Positions 17,563-27,071 of a DNA stretch of 64,000 bases are shown piece by piece. The notes beneath the pieces are model-generated. The model was not told where the DNA came from. It saw only the letters and a list, made by a program, of their open reading frames with translations, and did not search any database. Position numbers and translations under genes: made by a program. The stretch is from Synechococcus sp. CBW1002 (GTDB lineage: Bacteria; Cyanobacteriota; Cyanobacteriia; PCC-6307; Cyanobiaceae): positions 434,001 to 498,000 of the forward strand of contig NZ_CP060398.1 of assembly GCF_015840915.1 (NCBI RefSeq), written 5' to 3'. The stretch's first letter is position 1, and every line of letters begins with the position of its first letter.

Positions 17563-18331
17563 CACAATCCTTGATCAACAGGTGGAGATCGAATCGCCTT
17601 AACGCCAGCTTCAAGCGCCCGGCTTCAATGCAGGAAAGGTCGAGAATGTTGTTGATCAGGCCAAGCAGATGCTCACCGCTCCGCTGGATCGACTGGGTCA
17701 GCTCGCGCTGCTGCTCATCCTGATCGGTGTGCATCAGCAGCTCCGTCATGCCGATCACCACATTCATCGGCGTCCGAATCTCATGGCTCATGCTGGCCAG
17801 AAATCGGGTTTTCGCCTCATTGGCCGCCATCGCTTCATCCCTCGACGCCTTGAGCTCACGGGTGCGCAGCTCCACCTGCATCTCCAGATCATCCCTGGCT
17901 GCGATCAAGCGCTCCCGGGCTTGAACAATGGTGCTCTGATCCCGGAAGGTGAAGATCAAGGAACTCTGGCCCGGCAGGATCACCGTGGCCCAGGACACCT
18001 CGATGACACGGCGTGGCGGCGCTGTGGTCATCTCCCAGGTCACTGTTCCGTTGCTGTCCAACGTCCAGAACGGCAACAACGGCAACAACGGCAACGGTTC
18101 AGCATCACCGAGTTGATAGCGGGCCGGCAACAGCTGGATCAGCGGGACGCCCAGGCACTGAAGCCGGAGCCGGTCGACGAAGCGCTCGAACGGAGCATTG
18201 GTCCATTCGACAACGCCCTGTGAGTCAGTGAAGACCAGACCCTCTTGCACCACACCGAGGGCCGCTTCCATCCGCCCCAGGGTGGAACGCAGCGTCGAGA
18301 TCAGTCTCTGGGGATCCTCCAAAACGCTCAA
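17563..18331 (-). pseudogene. hybrid histidine kinase, N-terminal fragment (PAS + HisKA)
   Basis: The fragment has a PAS-like sensor domain (residues about 20-135, with [20 protein letters not shown]), a coiled linker, and a HisKA dimerisation domain with the phospho-acceptor His in [11 protein letters not shown] (about 183). No membrane helix is present, so the kinase was cytoplasmic. The frame runs into the IS66 end after LHLLIKDC. The start appears to be TTG at 18331, overlapping the stop of an upstream remnant as TTGA, typical of translational coupling in an operon. The upstream gene is itself only a remnant. Confidence 0.85.
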
Positions 18332-18450
18332 GCGGGGGGACGCCGATCCCCGGAACGCGCTGATCGCCGGTCGATGATCGCGTTGATCACGCCTACCCGT
18401 TCGATCTCTCCGATCAGCTTAGCCGTGGTGTGCGGGGAGGCCCCAGGCAG
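18328..18450 (-). pseudogene. 3' remnant of a gene upstream of the kinase
   Basis: A frame of about 40 codons without a start reads [20 protein letters not shown], then [17 protein letters not shown], and stops exactly at the kinase start (TTGA overlap). A TAG precedes it. The sequence looks like real protein and the overlap fits an old operon, so I read it as the surviving tail of a gene that sat upstream of the kinase. I do not recognise the family. Confidence 0.35.
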
Positions 18451-18455
18451 ACAAA

Positions 18456-18479
18456 GCCATCCCTAACCGAAGGGATGGC
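18456..18479 (-). terminator. hairpin after the glycine-zipper protein gene
   Basis: Perfect 9-bp arms GCCATCCCT and AGGGATGGC with a 6-nt loop, 25 bp beyond the stop of the minus-strand gene at 18504. The following tract (CTTTGTC) is only weakly T-rich. Confidence 0.5.
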
Positions 18480-18503
18480 GCGCGCAGATGTTGTCGAGCG
18501 GCT

Positions 18504-18962
18504 TCACCAGAGGGTGGGACCGCGACCGCTACCCACCTGGCAGCCCATCTGGGACCCCAGCAGTGCACCCAGGGGGACGGCCCAGGTACGGCCGTCGTCG
18601 CGCGAGGCTGCATAGCCGACGCCGCCGCCCACCAGGCCGCCCACCAGACGGCCCACATTGCAACGTTGATCCAGCTGGGCCTGCTCCACCACCGGATCAG
18701 GGCCATACACCTGGGCGGTCTCACCCCACCGCTGGCTGGGCTGGGGAACGGGAGGGAGCGGGGCGGGGCGGCCATAGCCCCAGTCCCAGGGAGCCGCGGT
18801 GGCCGCCAGTGGGCTGAACAGTGCCGTGGCCACAGCCGCCAGGCCAAGCCAGCGGAGAGACCGGGCACGGCGGAGCGCGGAGGCATTGCCGGTGGTGGAA
18901 GGAGCAGCGATGGATGCGCCGGTGATGGATGCGCTGGTGATGAATGTCGTCATGGTGAACAT
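18504..18962 (-). CDS. secreted glycine-zipper protein
   Basis: A 152-residue protein. Residues about 30-58 form a basic then hydrophobic signal peptide (RSLRWLGLAAVATALFSPLA, ending near ATAAPWDW), followed by a Pro-rich segment. The C-terminal part is a glycine zipper (GRLVGGLVGGGVGYAAS ... LGALLGSQMGCQVGSG) like that of 17-kDa surface-antigen proteins, which insert in or brace the outer membrane. The Thr/Ser/Ala-rich stretch before the signal suggests that the true start is a downstream codon. Function is unknown. Confidence 0.65.
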   Translation of the reverse strand: MFTMTTFITSASITGASIAAPSTTGNASALRRARSLRWLGLAAVATALFSPLAATAAPWDWGYGRPAPLPPVPQPSQRWGETAQVYGPDPVVEQAQLDQRCNVGRLVGGLVGGGVGYAASRDDGRTWAVPLGALLGSQMGCQVGSGRGPTLW

Positions 18963-19208
18963 GTGAGGAGGACCTGGAGAAAGGCCGGCTCTGCCAGGCC
19001 TCCCTCCAGCACGCCCCTACGGAAGCAAGCCCGGATTGCAGGGCTGTGACCGCAACCCCAGGGGTTCTGACCAGATGCAACTGCCCTGCGCGGCTGCCCT
19101 GCGCCGCTGTGCCTCGCCGCAGGCCGATGAATGCATCGGCGTCAGCGATTTGCCAGCGTGGAAGCACGCCCGCGCGCCGGGCCGTTCCCGCCACTCCCCA
19201 GCGCCGCC

Positions 19209-20609
19209 ATGACCAACCGCACCGCGGTCCCATCACCCCTGGCCGTGCCCGTGGCCTCGATGCGCGAACCGGTGGAGCGGGGTGACACCCGGCCCGCAAC
19301 CTGGCGGCTGCAGCAGCTGGAACGGCTGGAACGCCTCCTCGCCACCCACGAAGAGGAGGTGCTGGACGCGCTGGCGGCCGATCTGGGCAAACCCGCCGTG
19401 GAGGGGTTCTTCGAGCTGGTGGCCGTGCGGCAGGAACTGAAGCTGTGCAAGCGCCAGCTGCGGCGCTGGATGGCCCCCCATCGCGTAGCGACGCCCGTTT
19501 CGATCAAACCCGGGCGCGCCTGGTGGCAGGCCGAACCGCTGGGCTGTGTGTTGATCATCGGTCCCTGGAACTATCCATTCCAGCTCTGCCTGCATCCGCT
19601 GGTGAGCGCCCTGGCCGCCGGCAACAGTGTGGTGCTCAAGCCCTCCGAGCACGCTCCCCATACGGCGGCCCTGATCGCGACCCTGATCGAGCACACCTTC
19701 GATCCCACCGTGGTGCAGGTGGTACTCGGTGATGGCGCGGTGGCTGCGCGCCTGCTGCAGGAACGCTTTGATCACATCTTCTTCACCGGCGGCGAACGGG
19801 TGGGGCGGCTGGTGATGGGCGCCGCAGCCCAGCACCTCACGCCGGTGACCCTGGAGCTCGGCGGCAAGAGTCCGGCAATCGTGCTGGCCAACGCCGACCT
19901 GGCGATCACGGCCCGGCGGCTGGCCTGGGGCAAGGGACTCAACGCCGGCCAGACCTGCATCGCCCCTGACTACCTGCTGGTGCAGGCCCCCGTGCGAGAG
20001 GCCCTGCTGCAGGGCATCAGTGCGGCGATCACCCAGCTCTATGGCAGCGATCCACTGGCCAGCCCCGACCTCGGCCGGATCATCAATGCCACCCAGTTCG
20101 AGCGGCTGGAGGCGTTGCTGCAGGGTGCCCGCAGCCGCGGCCAGGTGCTGGTGGGGGGCCGCAGCGATGCTGGCAATCGCCGGATCGAGCCCACCCTGGT
20201 GGCCGTGAACGGACCGGACGATCCGCTGATGCAGGACGAGATCTTCGGCCCGATCCTGCCCGTGCTTTCGGTGGAGGATCTGGAGGAGGCTCTCACCCTG
20301 GTACGCCGACGGTCTCGCCCCCTTGCCCTCTACCTGTTCAGCAAAGACACCGCCAGCCAGGAGAAGGTGCTGGCCTGCAGCAGCTCCGGCGGGGTGTGCT
20401 TCAACGATGTGGTGTTGCAGGCGGGCATCCCCGATCTCCCCTTCGGCGGCGTGGGGGCAAGCGGCATGGGCAGCTATCACGGCGAAAGCGGCTTCCTCAC
20501 CTTTTCCCATCGCCGCAGCGTGCTGCGGCGTCCGTTCTGGCTGGATCTGCCCGCTCGCTACGCCCCCTACGGCGACAAGCTGGCCCGGCTACGCCGGCTG
20601 ATGGGATAG
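19209..20609 (+). CDS. aldehyde dehydrogenase (class 3-like, AldE type)
   Basis: A 466-residue NAD(P)-dependent aldehyde dehydrogenase. Visible motifs are the substrate/cofactor segment IIGPWNYPFQLCLHPL, the NAD-contact FFTGGERVGRLVM, the general base Glu in VTLELGGKSPAIV, and the catalytic Cys in GLNAGQTCIAPDYLLV. The short, Trp/Pro-rich layout resembles the class 3 fatty-aldehyde enzymes that cyanobacteria use to oxidise long-chain aldehydes to fatty acids. The ATG at 19209 (MTNRTAVPSP) is preferred over a longer frame from 19131. The exact substrate is an inference from family. Confidence 0.9.
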   Translation: MTNRTAVPSPLAVPVASMREPVERGDTRPATWRLQQLERLERLLATHEEEVLDALAADLGKPAVEGFFELVAVRQELKLCKRQLRRWMAPHRVATPVSIKPGRAWWQAEPLGCVLIIGPWNYPFQLCLHPLVSALAAGNSVVLKPSEHAPHTAALIATLIEHTFDPTVVQVVLGDGAVAARLLQERFDHIFFTGGERVGRLVMGAAAQHLTPVTLELGGKSPAIVLANADLAITARRLAWGKGLNAGQTCIAPDYLLVQAPVREALLQGISAAITQLYGSDPLASPDLGRIINATQFERLEALLQGARSRGQVLVGGRSDAGNRRIEPTLVAVNGPDDPLMQDEIFGPILPVLSVEDLEEALTLVRRRSRPLALYLFSKDTASQEKVLACSSSGGVCFNDVVLQAGIPDLPFGGVGASGMGSYHGESGFLTFSHRRSVLRRPFWLDLPARYAPYGDKLARLRRLMG

Positions 20610-20738
20610 GGCCTGATCGGCGCTGTGCAGGCAGACGCAGGCTGAGCCGCCAATCTCACGATCAGCAGACGTGATCAATCCTGGGACTGGGCGGAACCGG
20701 GTGGGACCCTTAAGGTGCCGCCAGTTTCTGGTGCAGCC

Positions 20739-22043
20739 ATGCGGCGCCCCCTCGCTGCCCTGGTTCTCGCGCTGGCCCTGCCGATGCCGTCGCTCGCGGC
20801 TGAGGTGGTGGTCAAACCGGGCGAAACCCTGTCCGAAATCGCCAGCCGTCACGGCATCAGCCTCACGCGGCTGATGCAGATCAACGGTATCCGCAATGCC
20901 GATCAGGTGGAAGCTGGCCGGCGGCTGACCGTACCCAGCGCTCCATCGACAGGGCGAAGCACCGCCAGTGGCGGCAGCGTGACCGTGAAACCAGGAGAGA
21001 GCCTCTCGGAAATCGCGGATCGCCATGGCGTGAGCCTGAGCAGGTTGATGCAGATCAACGGCATCCGCAATGCCGACCATGTGGAAGCAGGTCGCCGGTT
21101 GGCCTTGTCGTCAACCACCAGCCGCAGCGGCTCCAGCAGCGCAGCGCCGCCTCCGGCTGGAAGCAGCATCAGCGTGCAGCCGGGTGAGACCCTCTCAGAA
21201 ATCGCCGATCGCCACGGCACCTCCGTGAGCCGATTGCTGCAACTCAATCGCCTGGCCGATCCCGATCGGGTCGAGGCCGGCACCAGGCTGGTGTTGCCCG
21301 CCAAACCCGTCACCAAGGCCACCGCAAAACCCGCCGCTCCAGCTCGCACCTATGACCGCAAGGCCAGCGAACACGTGGTGCGCAGCGGCGAAAGCCTGTC
21401 GCAGATCGCCGATGGCTATGGCATCAGTCTGACCAACCTGGTGGCCATCAACCGGATCACCGATCCCAACCACGTGGAAGCAGGCAGCCGCCTGCGCCTC
21501 AAGGGCACGGCCGCTCCCGCTCCCAAACCGGCTGCGCCCCGACCAGCCGCCGCCCCCAGACCACCGGCCTCCCAGGCCAGCACCAGCCCACAGACGACCA
21601 GCGCCTCCACGGCCACCGCAAAACCGGTCTCGGCGTCACAACCTGTCGCTGCAGCACAACAGGCTCCTGCTGCACAGCCAGCACCCGCAGCCCAGGTCGC
21701 CACTGCCACTCCAGCAGTGAAACCAGTCCCGGCGAAGCCTGCCGCCGCCCAACCCATCCAGGCCAAGGCCACAACGGCAACCGCCGCCGCAAAGCCATCC
21801 CAACCGGACTGGCGCACCTACGGGCCGTTGCAGGTGGACTGGGCCAACTGGCAACCGATGGGCGGCAGTTTCGTGACCCCCAGCCTCAATGGCGAGGGAC
21901 AGCCGCTCTACCTGGCCATCAACTGTTCGGCACGCCGGCTCAACGCCACCGGCCAGTCGGGGCAGTGGAAGAGCTGGGACCCACCCCAGAGCGAGTTCGA
22001 ACAGCAGCTGATCACCGACCTTTGCAAGACCCGCACCAGCTGA
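20739..22043 (+). CDS. secreted protein with four LysM domains
   Basis: A 434-residue protein. A signal peptide (MRRPLAALVLALALPMPSLA) is followed by four LysM repeats, each starting like VVVKPGETLSEIASRHGISL and ending VEAGRRL (residues about 20-65, 88-132, 145-190 and 210-255). LysM binds peptidoglycan. A long Ala/Pro/Gln-rich spacer (about 260-365) leads to a compact C-terminal domain (DWRTYGPLQVDWANWQPMGG and onward) with a conserved-looking Cys pair. No hydrolase motif is visible, so it may be a wall-anchored structural or scaffold protein. It ends 25 bp before the converging recQ. Confidence 0.8.
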   Translation: MRRPLAALVLALALPMPSLAAEVVVKPGETLSEIASRHGISLTRLMQINGIRNADQVEAGRRLTVPSAPSTGRSTASGGSVTVKPGESLSEIADRHGVSLSRLMQINGIRNADHVEAGRRLALSSTTSRSGSSSAAPPPAGSSISVQPGETLSEIADRHGTSVSRLLQLNRLADPDRVEAGTRLVLPAKPVTKATAKPAAPARTYDRKASEHVVRSGESLSQIADGYGISLTNLVAINRITDPNHVEAGSRLRLKGTAAPAPKPAAPRPAAAPRPPASQASTSPQTTSASTATAKPVSASQPVAAAQQAPAAQPAPAAQVATATPAVKPVPAKPAAAQPIQAKATTATAAAKPSQPDWRTYGPLQVDWANWQPMGGSFVTPSLNGEGQPLYLAINCSARRLNATGQSGQWKSWDPPQSEFEQQLITDLCKTRTS

Positions 22044-22067
22044 TCTGACCTGAACCGCCGATCCGCG

Positions 22068-23651
22068 TCAGCCGGCCCAGGGGAGGGGCCAGGGCTCCCG
22101 CAGGAAATGTTCGCCGCTGACCCGCAGCCACAGGCGCTGCGATCCGTCGTCACTTTCGTGGATCAGCTCCTCCTGCACCAGCCGCCGCACCAGCCAGGCC
22201 CACCGGTCCTCCGGCTCCCCATGGGCCTCGGCCAGGTCTTCCACCAGGCTGCGCAGATCCCGGCCCCGCCGTTCCTGCAGAGCCCCGAGCAGACGCACCG
22301 CCGGCTCCGACCAATCCTGCCGGGAGGGCTTCTCCAGGCAATTGTCACAGCGGCCGCAGGGATGGCTGATCTCTCCCACCGCCATCAGCAACGCCTGCTC
22401 GCGACAACCCTCCCCCTCCGCCACCGCCTCCATGCGGCGTAACTGCCGCTGGGCCAGCTCCGCCCGCTGATCCTCAGGCTCGCGGCCCGACCCTGACACC
22501 CCACCCCGGTCCTGCTGGGTGGAGGCCCGGATGGCCCAGCCGAGGCTGGTGCGATCGATCGGATCAAACAGCACCAGACAGCGGGCTGGCAGACCGTCGC
22601 GGCCGGCCCGGCCCGATTCCTGCAGGTAGCCCTCCGGACTGGCGGGCAGATCGAGATGGAGCACAAGGCCCACATCGGGCCGATCCACCCCCATGCCGAA
22701 CGCCATCGTGGCCACCAGCACCGGCTGGGGGGAGCGCTGGAAATGCTCCAGCGCCAGCTGGCGACTCTCCGGATCCATGCCGGCGTGATACGCGATCGCT
22801 TCCACTCCCGCCAGCGTCAGCCGCTCGGCCCACTGCTCCACGGAGCGGCGGGTGCGGGCATAGATCAGCACCGCGCCACGGGCCTGCTGCACCGCCTCCA
22901 GCAGCAGCGGCAACGGATCGGCCCGGCGACGCTGCATGGCGTAGGCCAGGTTGTTGCGCCGGGCGGAACGCACCTGAATCAAGGGGCGCTGCAGCCGCAG
23001 CAGCCGGATGATGTCGGCCCGCACCTGGGGCGCCGCCGTGGCACTGAGGGCCACCAGGGGAACGCCGGGACAGAGCTGCCGCAACTGGCCCAGCCGGCGG
23101 TAATCGGGCCGGAAATCGTGGCCCCAGGCACTGATGCAGTGGGCCTCGTCCACCGCCAGGGCCACCACCCGGCCCGTGCCCATCACCTCATCGAGCAGCT
23201 GACGGCTGGCCTCCCCCTGCAGCCGTTCGGGGGCGAGATAGAGCAGCCGCAGCCTGTTGTCCCGCAAGCGCTGCAGCAGTGCCCGCCGCTCCGGCAGGGA
23301 GACTCCACCGTGCAGGCTGGCCGCCGCAATGCCGCGGCGCTGCAACTGGTCGACCTGGTCCTGCATCAGGGCCACCAGGGGGGAAATGACCAGCACCAGG
23401 CCACCTCGGACCAGGGCCGGCAGCTGAAAACAGAGCGACTTGCCGCCCCCGGTCGGCAACACCGCCAGGCAATCGCGTCCGGCCAGCAGGGCCTCCACCA
23501 CAGGCCGTTGCCCGGGCCTGAAGCTGGACCAGCCGAAATGACGCGCCAGGGTGGCGGTGAGGGGGTCCGGGGCCGTTTCAGCAGTTGCGGCGGCGGTTGC
23601 AGCGATCGAACCTGCGGCGCCTGCGGCCGTCTCCGCCCGGATGGTGTCCAT
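22068..23651 (-). CDS. recQ: ATP-dependent DNA helicase RecQ
   Basis: A 527-residue superfamily 2 helicase. Motifs: FRPGQRPVVEALLAGRDCLA (motif 0), Walker A PTGGGKSLCFQLP, DEAH box AVDEAHCISAWGHDFRP, and motif VI SGRAGRDGLPARC. The Cys cluster CREQALL ... CGRCDNCLE forms the RecQ zinc domain, followed by a short winged helix. There is no HRDC domain, so it is a shorter RecQ form. It unwinds 3'-to-5' in recombination and fork repair. The ATG at 23651 is chosen over a GTG two codons earlier. An Ala/Thr-rich N-terminal extension of about 25 residues precedes the helicase. Confidence 0.93.
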   Translation of the reverse strand: MDTIRAETAAGAAGSIAATAAATAETAPDPLTATLARHFGWSSFRPGQRPVVEALLAGRDCLAVLPTGGGKSLCFQLPALVRGGLVLVISPLVALMQDQVDQLQRRGIAAASLHGGVSLPERRALLQRLRDNRLRLLYLAPERLQGEASRQLLDEVMGTGRVVALAVDEAHCISAWGHDFRPDYRRLGQLRQLCPGVPLVALSATAAPQVRADIIRLLRLQRPLIQVRSARRNNLAYAMQRRRADPLPLLLEAVQQARGAVLIYARTRRSVEQWAERLTLAGVEAIAYHAGMDPESRQLALEHFQRSPQPVLVATMAFGMGVDRPDVGLVLHLDLPASPEGYLQESGRAGRDGLPARCLVLFDPIDRTSLGWAIRASTQQDRGGVSGSGREPEDQRAELAQRQLRRMEAVAEGEGCREQALLMAVGEISHPCGRCDNCLEKPSRQDWSEPAVRLLGALQERRGRDLRSLVEDLAEAHGEPEDRWAWLVRRLVQEELIHESDDGSQRLWLRVSGEHFLREPWPLPWAG

Positions 23652-23827
23652 CGCCACCGCTCAGCCGTGACACAGGCTACCGCCGCCCTCCGGCAGGGGC
23701 CTGAACCAGGGCCTGAGCGAGGTGCCTGAGCGACCGTTGCAAAGCCCATCGATTCCTGATCGATTCCCTGCAGAACCCAGGGTCCCGCCGCTACCACGGT
23801 TCAAGGGACGCGAACGGTGACACCAGC

Positions 23828-25357
23828 ATGGCCGAACCGCTCCTGCTCACCCTCGATCAGGGAACCACCAGCTCCCGGGCCACGCTCCACACCGCCAGCG
23901 GCCAGAGGCTGCTCTGCTGCAGCGCCCCCCTGACCTGTCGCTACCCCGCCGATGGCTGGGTGGAGCAGGACGGGGAGGAGATCTGGATCAGCCAGCTCAC
24001 GGCCCTGCAGCAACTGGAGCAGGCCCTCACCCCGGAACAGCGGCGGGCGGTCGTGGCGGCCGGCATCGCCAATCAGCGCGAAACCACCCTCCTGTGGGAG
24101 CGCCAGAGCGGCGCCTTGCTGGGGCCGGCGATCGTGTGGCAGGACGGGCGCACCGCCGGGATCTGCAGCCACTGGAGGCAGGAGGGGCTGGAGACACTGC
24201 TGAGGCAGCGCACCGGGCTGCTGGTGGACCCCTACTTCAGTGCCAGCAAGATCGTCTGGCTGCTGCAGCACCAGGCCGCCGCCGCCTCGGCCGCCGCCAA
24301 CGGCAACCTCTGCTTCGGCACGGTGGACAGCTGGCTGCTCTGGCGCCTCAGCGGCGGCCACTGTCATGCCACCGACCGCAGCAACGCCAGCCGCACCCTG
24401 CTGATGGACCTGGAACGGGGCTGCTGGGATCCAGAGCTGTGCGCAGTGCTGGGAATTCCGCCAGAGGCCCTGCCGGAGCTGCACCAAAGCGGCGACGCCT
24501 TCACCACGATCGCGGCCGGGTTGCCCTTCGCGGGGGTTCCGGTCCAGGCGGTGCTGGGAGACCAGCAGGCGGCAACCCTGGGCCAGGGCTGCCTGCAGCC
24601 CGGCGCCGCCAAGTGCACCTACGGCACCGGCGCCTTCCTGGTGAGCAACACCGGCCATGAGATCCGCCGCTCCAGCCAGGGCCTGCTCAGCACCTGGGGC
24701 TGGAGCATGCCCGGGAGCAGTCCCACCTACTGCCTCGAGGGCAGCCTGCTCAACGCCGGCACCGTGATCCAGTGGCTGCGGGATGGCCTCGGCCTGATTG
24801 AGCAGACCGAGGAGGTGAATGCCCTGGCGGCCTCCGTGCCGGACAGTGGCGGCCTCATGCTGGTGCCCGCCTTCACGGGCTGGGGGACGCCCCACTGGGA
24901 TCCCTTCGCCCGCGGCCTGATGATCGGTCTGGGTCGCGACACCAGCCGCGGCCATGTGGCCCGGGCGGCACTGGAGGGCATTGCCCTGGCGGTGGCCACC
25001 CTGGTGGAACTGGCCGGCGACGCCCTGAACGCCCCCCTGCAGAACCTGGTGGCCGATGGCGGTGCGGCGGCTTCCGATCCGCTGCTGCAGGCCCAGGCCG
25101 ACAGCACCGGCCTGACGGTGTACCGCCGCTCAGACCTGGAGAGCACCAGCCGCGGTGTGGCCTTGCTCGCGGGGGTGATGGCCGGGGTGGTGCCTGGACT
25201 GGAGGCCTGGAATCAGGTGCCCGGCGAGCCCCCCCCCCGATGCTTCCAGCCGCAGCTGACGCCGGAGCAGCGCCACCATTGGCGGCAGCGCTGGCACGAG
25301 GCGGTACGCCGCAGCCTGGGCTGGGCAGATCAAGACCATGAACACGATCAGAGCTGA
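23828..25357 (+). CDS. glpK: glycerol kinase
   Basis: A 509-residue FGGY-family kinase that phosphorylates glycerol to glycerol 3-phosphate. Diagnostic segments are LTLDQGTTSSRA (phosphate-binding), YGTGAFLVSNTG, LEGSLLNAGTVIQWLRDGL, and FTGWGTPHWDPFARGLMIGL. The length is normal. glpD follows 96 bp downstream on the same strand, and the glucosylglycerol operon converges on the pair, so this kinase most likely recovers glycerol released from the osmolyte and supplies glycerol 3-phosphate back to GgpS (inference from neighbourhood). Confidence 0.95.
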   Translation: MAEPLLLTLDQGTTSSRATLHTASGQRLLCCSAPLTCRYPADGWVEQDGEEIWISQLTALQQLEQALTPEQRRAVVAAGIANQRETTLLWERQSGALLGPAIVWQDGRTAGICSHWRQEGLETLLRQRTGLLVDPYFSASKIVWLLQHQAAAASAAANGNLCFGTVDSWLLWRLSGGHCHATDRSNASRTLLMDLERGCWDPELCAVLGIPPEALPELHQSGDAFTTIAAGLPFAGVPVQAVLGDQQAATLGQGCLQPGAAKCTYGTGAFLVSNTGHEIRRSSQGLLSTWGWSMPGSSPTYCLEGSLLNAGTVIQWLRDGLGLIEQTEEVNALAASVPDSGGLMLVPAFTGWGTPHWDPFARGLMIGLGRDTSRGHVARAALEGIALAVATLVELAGDALNAPLQNLVADGGAAASDPLLQAQADSTGLTVYRRSDLESTSRGVALLAGVMAGVVPGLEAWNQVPGEPPPRCFQPQLTPEQRHHWRQRWHEAVRRSLGWADQDHEHDQS

Positions 25358-25453
25358 GCGAAGCAAGCCACCGAACGGCTCTGGCCAGCGCAGCCCCCTC
25401 ACCACGGCCACGCAGCCGCGCTGTCTCCCGACATCCCGTCCTTCCCCATCCCC

Positions 25454-27049
25454 ATGCCGAGCGACCGTCCGCCCATCGATCCAGACGCGAGTTCGCTGAC
25501 CGGTCCCTACGACCTGCTGGTGATCGGGGCCGGCGCCACCGGAGCCACCCTCGCCCTGGAGGCCGTGCGCCGCGGCCTGTCCGTGGCCCTCGTGGATGCC
25601 CGCGACATCGCCAGCGGCACCAGCAGCCGCAGCACCAAGTTGCTGCACGGCGGTGTGCGCTACCTGGAGCTGGCCTTCCGCACCCTGGGTCGGCGTCAGC
25701 TGCGGCTGGTGCGCGAAGCCCTGGCGGAACGGGGCCACTGGCTCAAGGCCGTGCCCTTCCTGGCCCATCGGCTGGAGCTGCTGCTGCCCACCCGTCAACC
25801 ACTGGCACAGGCCTATTACGCCATCGGTCTGGGGCTCTACGACCTCCTGGCAGGCCGGGAATCGATCGGCGCCAGCCGCTGCGCCCAGGCGAAGGAGGTG
25901 CAGCGGCTGCTGCCGGATCTGGCACCTGGCCACAGCGGCGTGCTCTACAGCGACGGGCAGTTCGACGATGCGCGGCTGAATCTGCTGATCGCCCGAACCG
26001 CCGCACGCCACGGGGCCCTGGTGCGGCCCCACACGCCGGTGGTGGAGCTGCTGCAGAAGAACGGCCGGCTCTGCGGCGCGGTGCTGGAGGCAGCCGACGG
26101 CCAGCGCTGCCAGGTGGAGGCTCGGGTGGTGGTCAATGCCGCCGGCATCGGCGCCGACGCCGTGCGGCGCCTGGCGGCGCCGGATCTGCCATCACGGCTG
26201 CAGGTGAGTCGCGGCATGCACCTGGTCCTGGAGCAGGCCCTGTGTCCCGCCGGCACCGGCCTGCTGGTGCCCTCCACCGACGACGGCCGGGTCCTGTTCA
26301 TGCTGCCGTTCTTCGGGCGCACGCTGGTGGGCACCACCGACACCGCCTGCCCCGCCGCCGCTGCCGAGCAGCCCAGCCCAGAAGGGGAGGCCTATCTGCT
26401 CGACTATGTGCGCCGCTGGTTCCCATCGGTTCAGAGCCCGCAGGTGAGCAGCCGCTGGGCCGGCGGACGGCCGCTGCTGCTGCCGGATGAGGCCGCCACC
26501 AGCACCGCCGGCGTGGTGCGGGAGCACAGCGTCGAGCGCCTGCCCTGCGGACTGGTCAGCGTGCTGGGGGGGAAGTGGACCACCTGCCGCACGATGGCGC
26601 TGGAGGCGCTCGCCGCCGTGACCGCCGAACTGGGTCAGACCCTGCCGGCCCCCAAGGCCGCGCCGATCGTCGGCAGCGCCACCGCTGCCGCCCAGACCAC
26701 AACCGGGCTCGCCGCCCTGCGGCAGAGGCTCACGGAAACCCTTCAGGAGCAGCTCGGTCCAGCCGGGGCCGCCGGCTTGAGCGCCCATCTGCTGGCCAGC
26801 CACGGGCTGGAGGCGGAGGCCGTACTGGCCTGCGCCTCCCATGCCGCGGAACGGGAACCGCTCAGCAGCGTGATTCCGCTCACAGCCGCGGAGGTGCGCC
26901 ACATGGCCCGCCACGAATGGGTGCGCGACCCTGAGGACGTGCTGGCGCGGCGCTGCCGCCTCGCCTTCGTGGACACCGCCGAAGCGGAACGGCTGAAGGA
27001 GCCGGTGCGACAGCTGCTGGACGAGGAGGGTGTGCACGCAGGGTCATAG
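25454..27049 (+). CDS. glpD: FAD-dependent glycerol-3-phosphate dehydrogenase
   Basis: A 531-residue flavoprotein that oxidises glycerol 3-phosphate to dihydroxyacetone phosphate at the membrane, passing electrons to quinone. The N-terminal dinucleotide fold is LLVIGAGATGATLALEAVRR, followed by the family signature ASGTSSRSTKLLHGGVRYLE. Further motifs are VVNAAGIGADAV and VLGGKWTTCRTMALEAL, with the C-terminal helical domain. It probably forms an operon with glpK. It ends 22 bp from the converging GH13 gene, leaving no room for a classical terminator between them. Confidence 0.95.
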   Translation: MPSDRPPIDPDASSLTGPYDLLVIGAGATGATLALEAVRRGLSVALVDARDIASGTSSRSTKLLHGGVRYLELAFRTLGRRQLRLVREALAERGHWLKAVPFLAHRLELLLPTRQPLAQAYYAIGLGLYDLLAGRESIGASRCAQAKEVQRLLPDLAPGHSGVLYSDGQFDDARLNLLIARTAARHGALVRPHTPVVELLQKNGRLCGAVLEAADGQRCQVEARVVVNAAGIGADAVRRLAAPDLPSRLQVSRGMHLVLEQALCPAGTGLLVPSTDDGRVLFMLPFFGRTLVGTTDTACPAAAAEQPSPEGEAYLLDYVRRWFPSVQSPQVSSRWAGGRPLLLPDEAATSTAGVVREHSVERLPCGLVSVLGGKWTTCRTMALEALAAVTAELGQTLPAPKAAPIVGSATAAAQTTTGLAALRQRLTETLQEQLGPAGAAGLSAHLLASHGLEAEAVLACASHAAEREPLSSVIPLTAAEVRHMARHEWVRDPEDVLARRCRLAFVDTAEAERLKEPVRQLLDEEGVHAGS

Positions 27050-27071
27050 GGCTGGGGACCAGCCGCCTGCC

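Noticed and set aside
18055-18105. AACGGCAAC triplet-like repeats
   Set aside because: They encode the LPLLPLLP stretch in the PAS domain of the kinase. Three short units are not enough to call a separate repeat feature.
19233-20510. 425-codon minus-strand frame
   Set aside because: Antisense to the aldehyde dehydrogenase, no recognisable domain, His/Gly/Gln-rich shadow.
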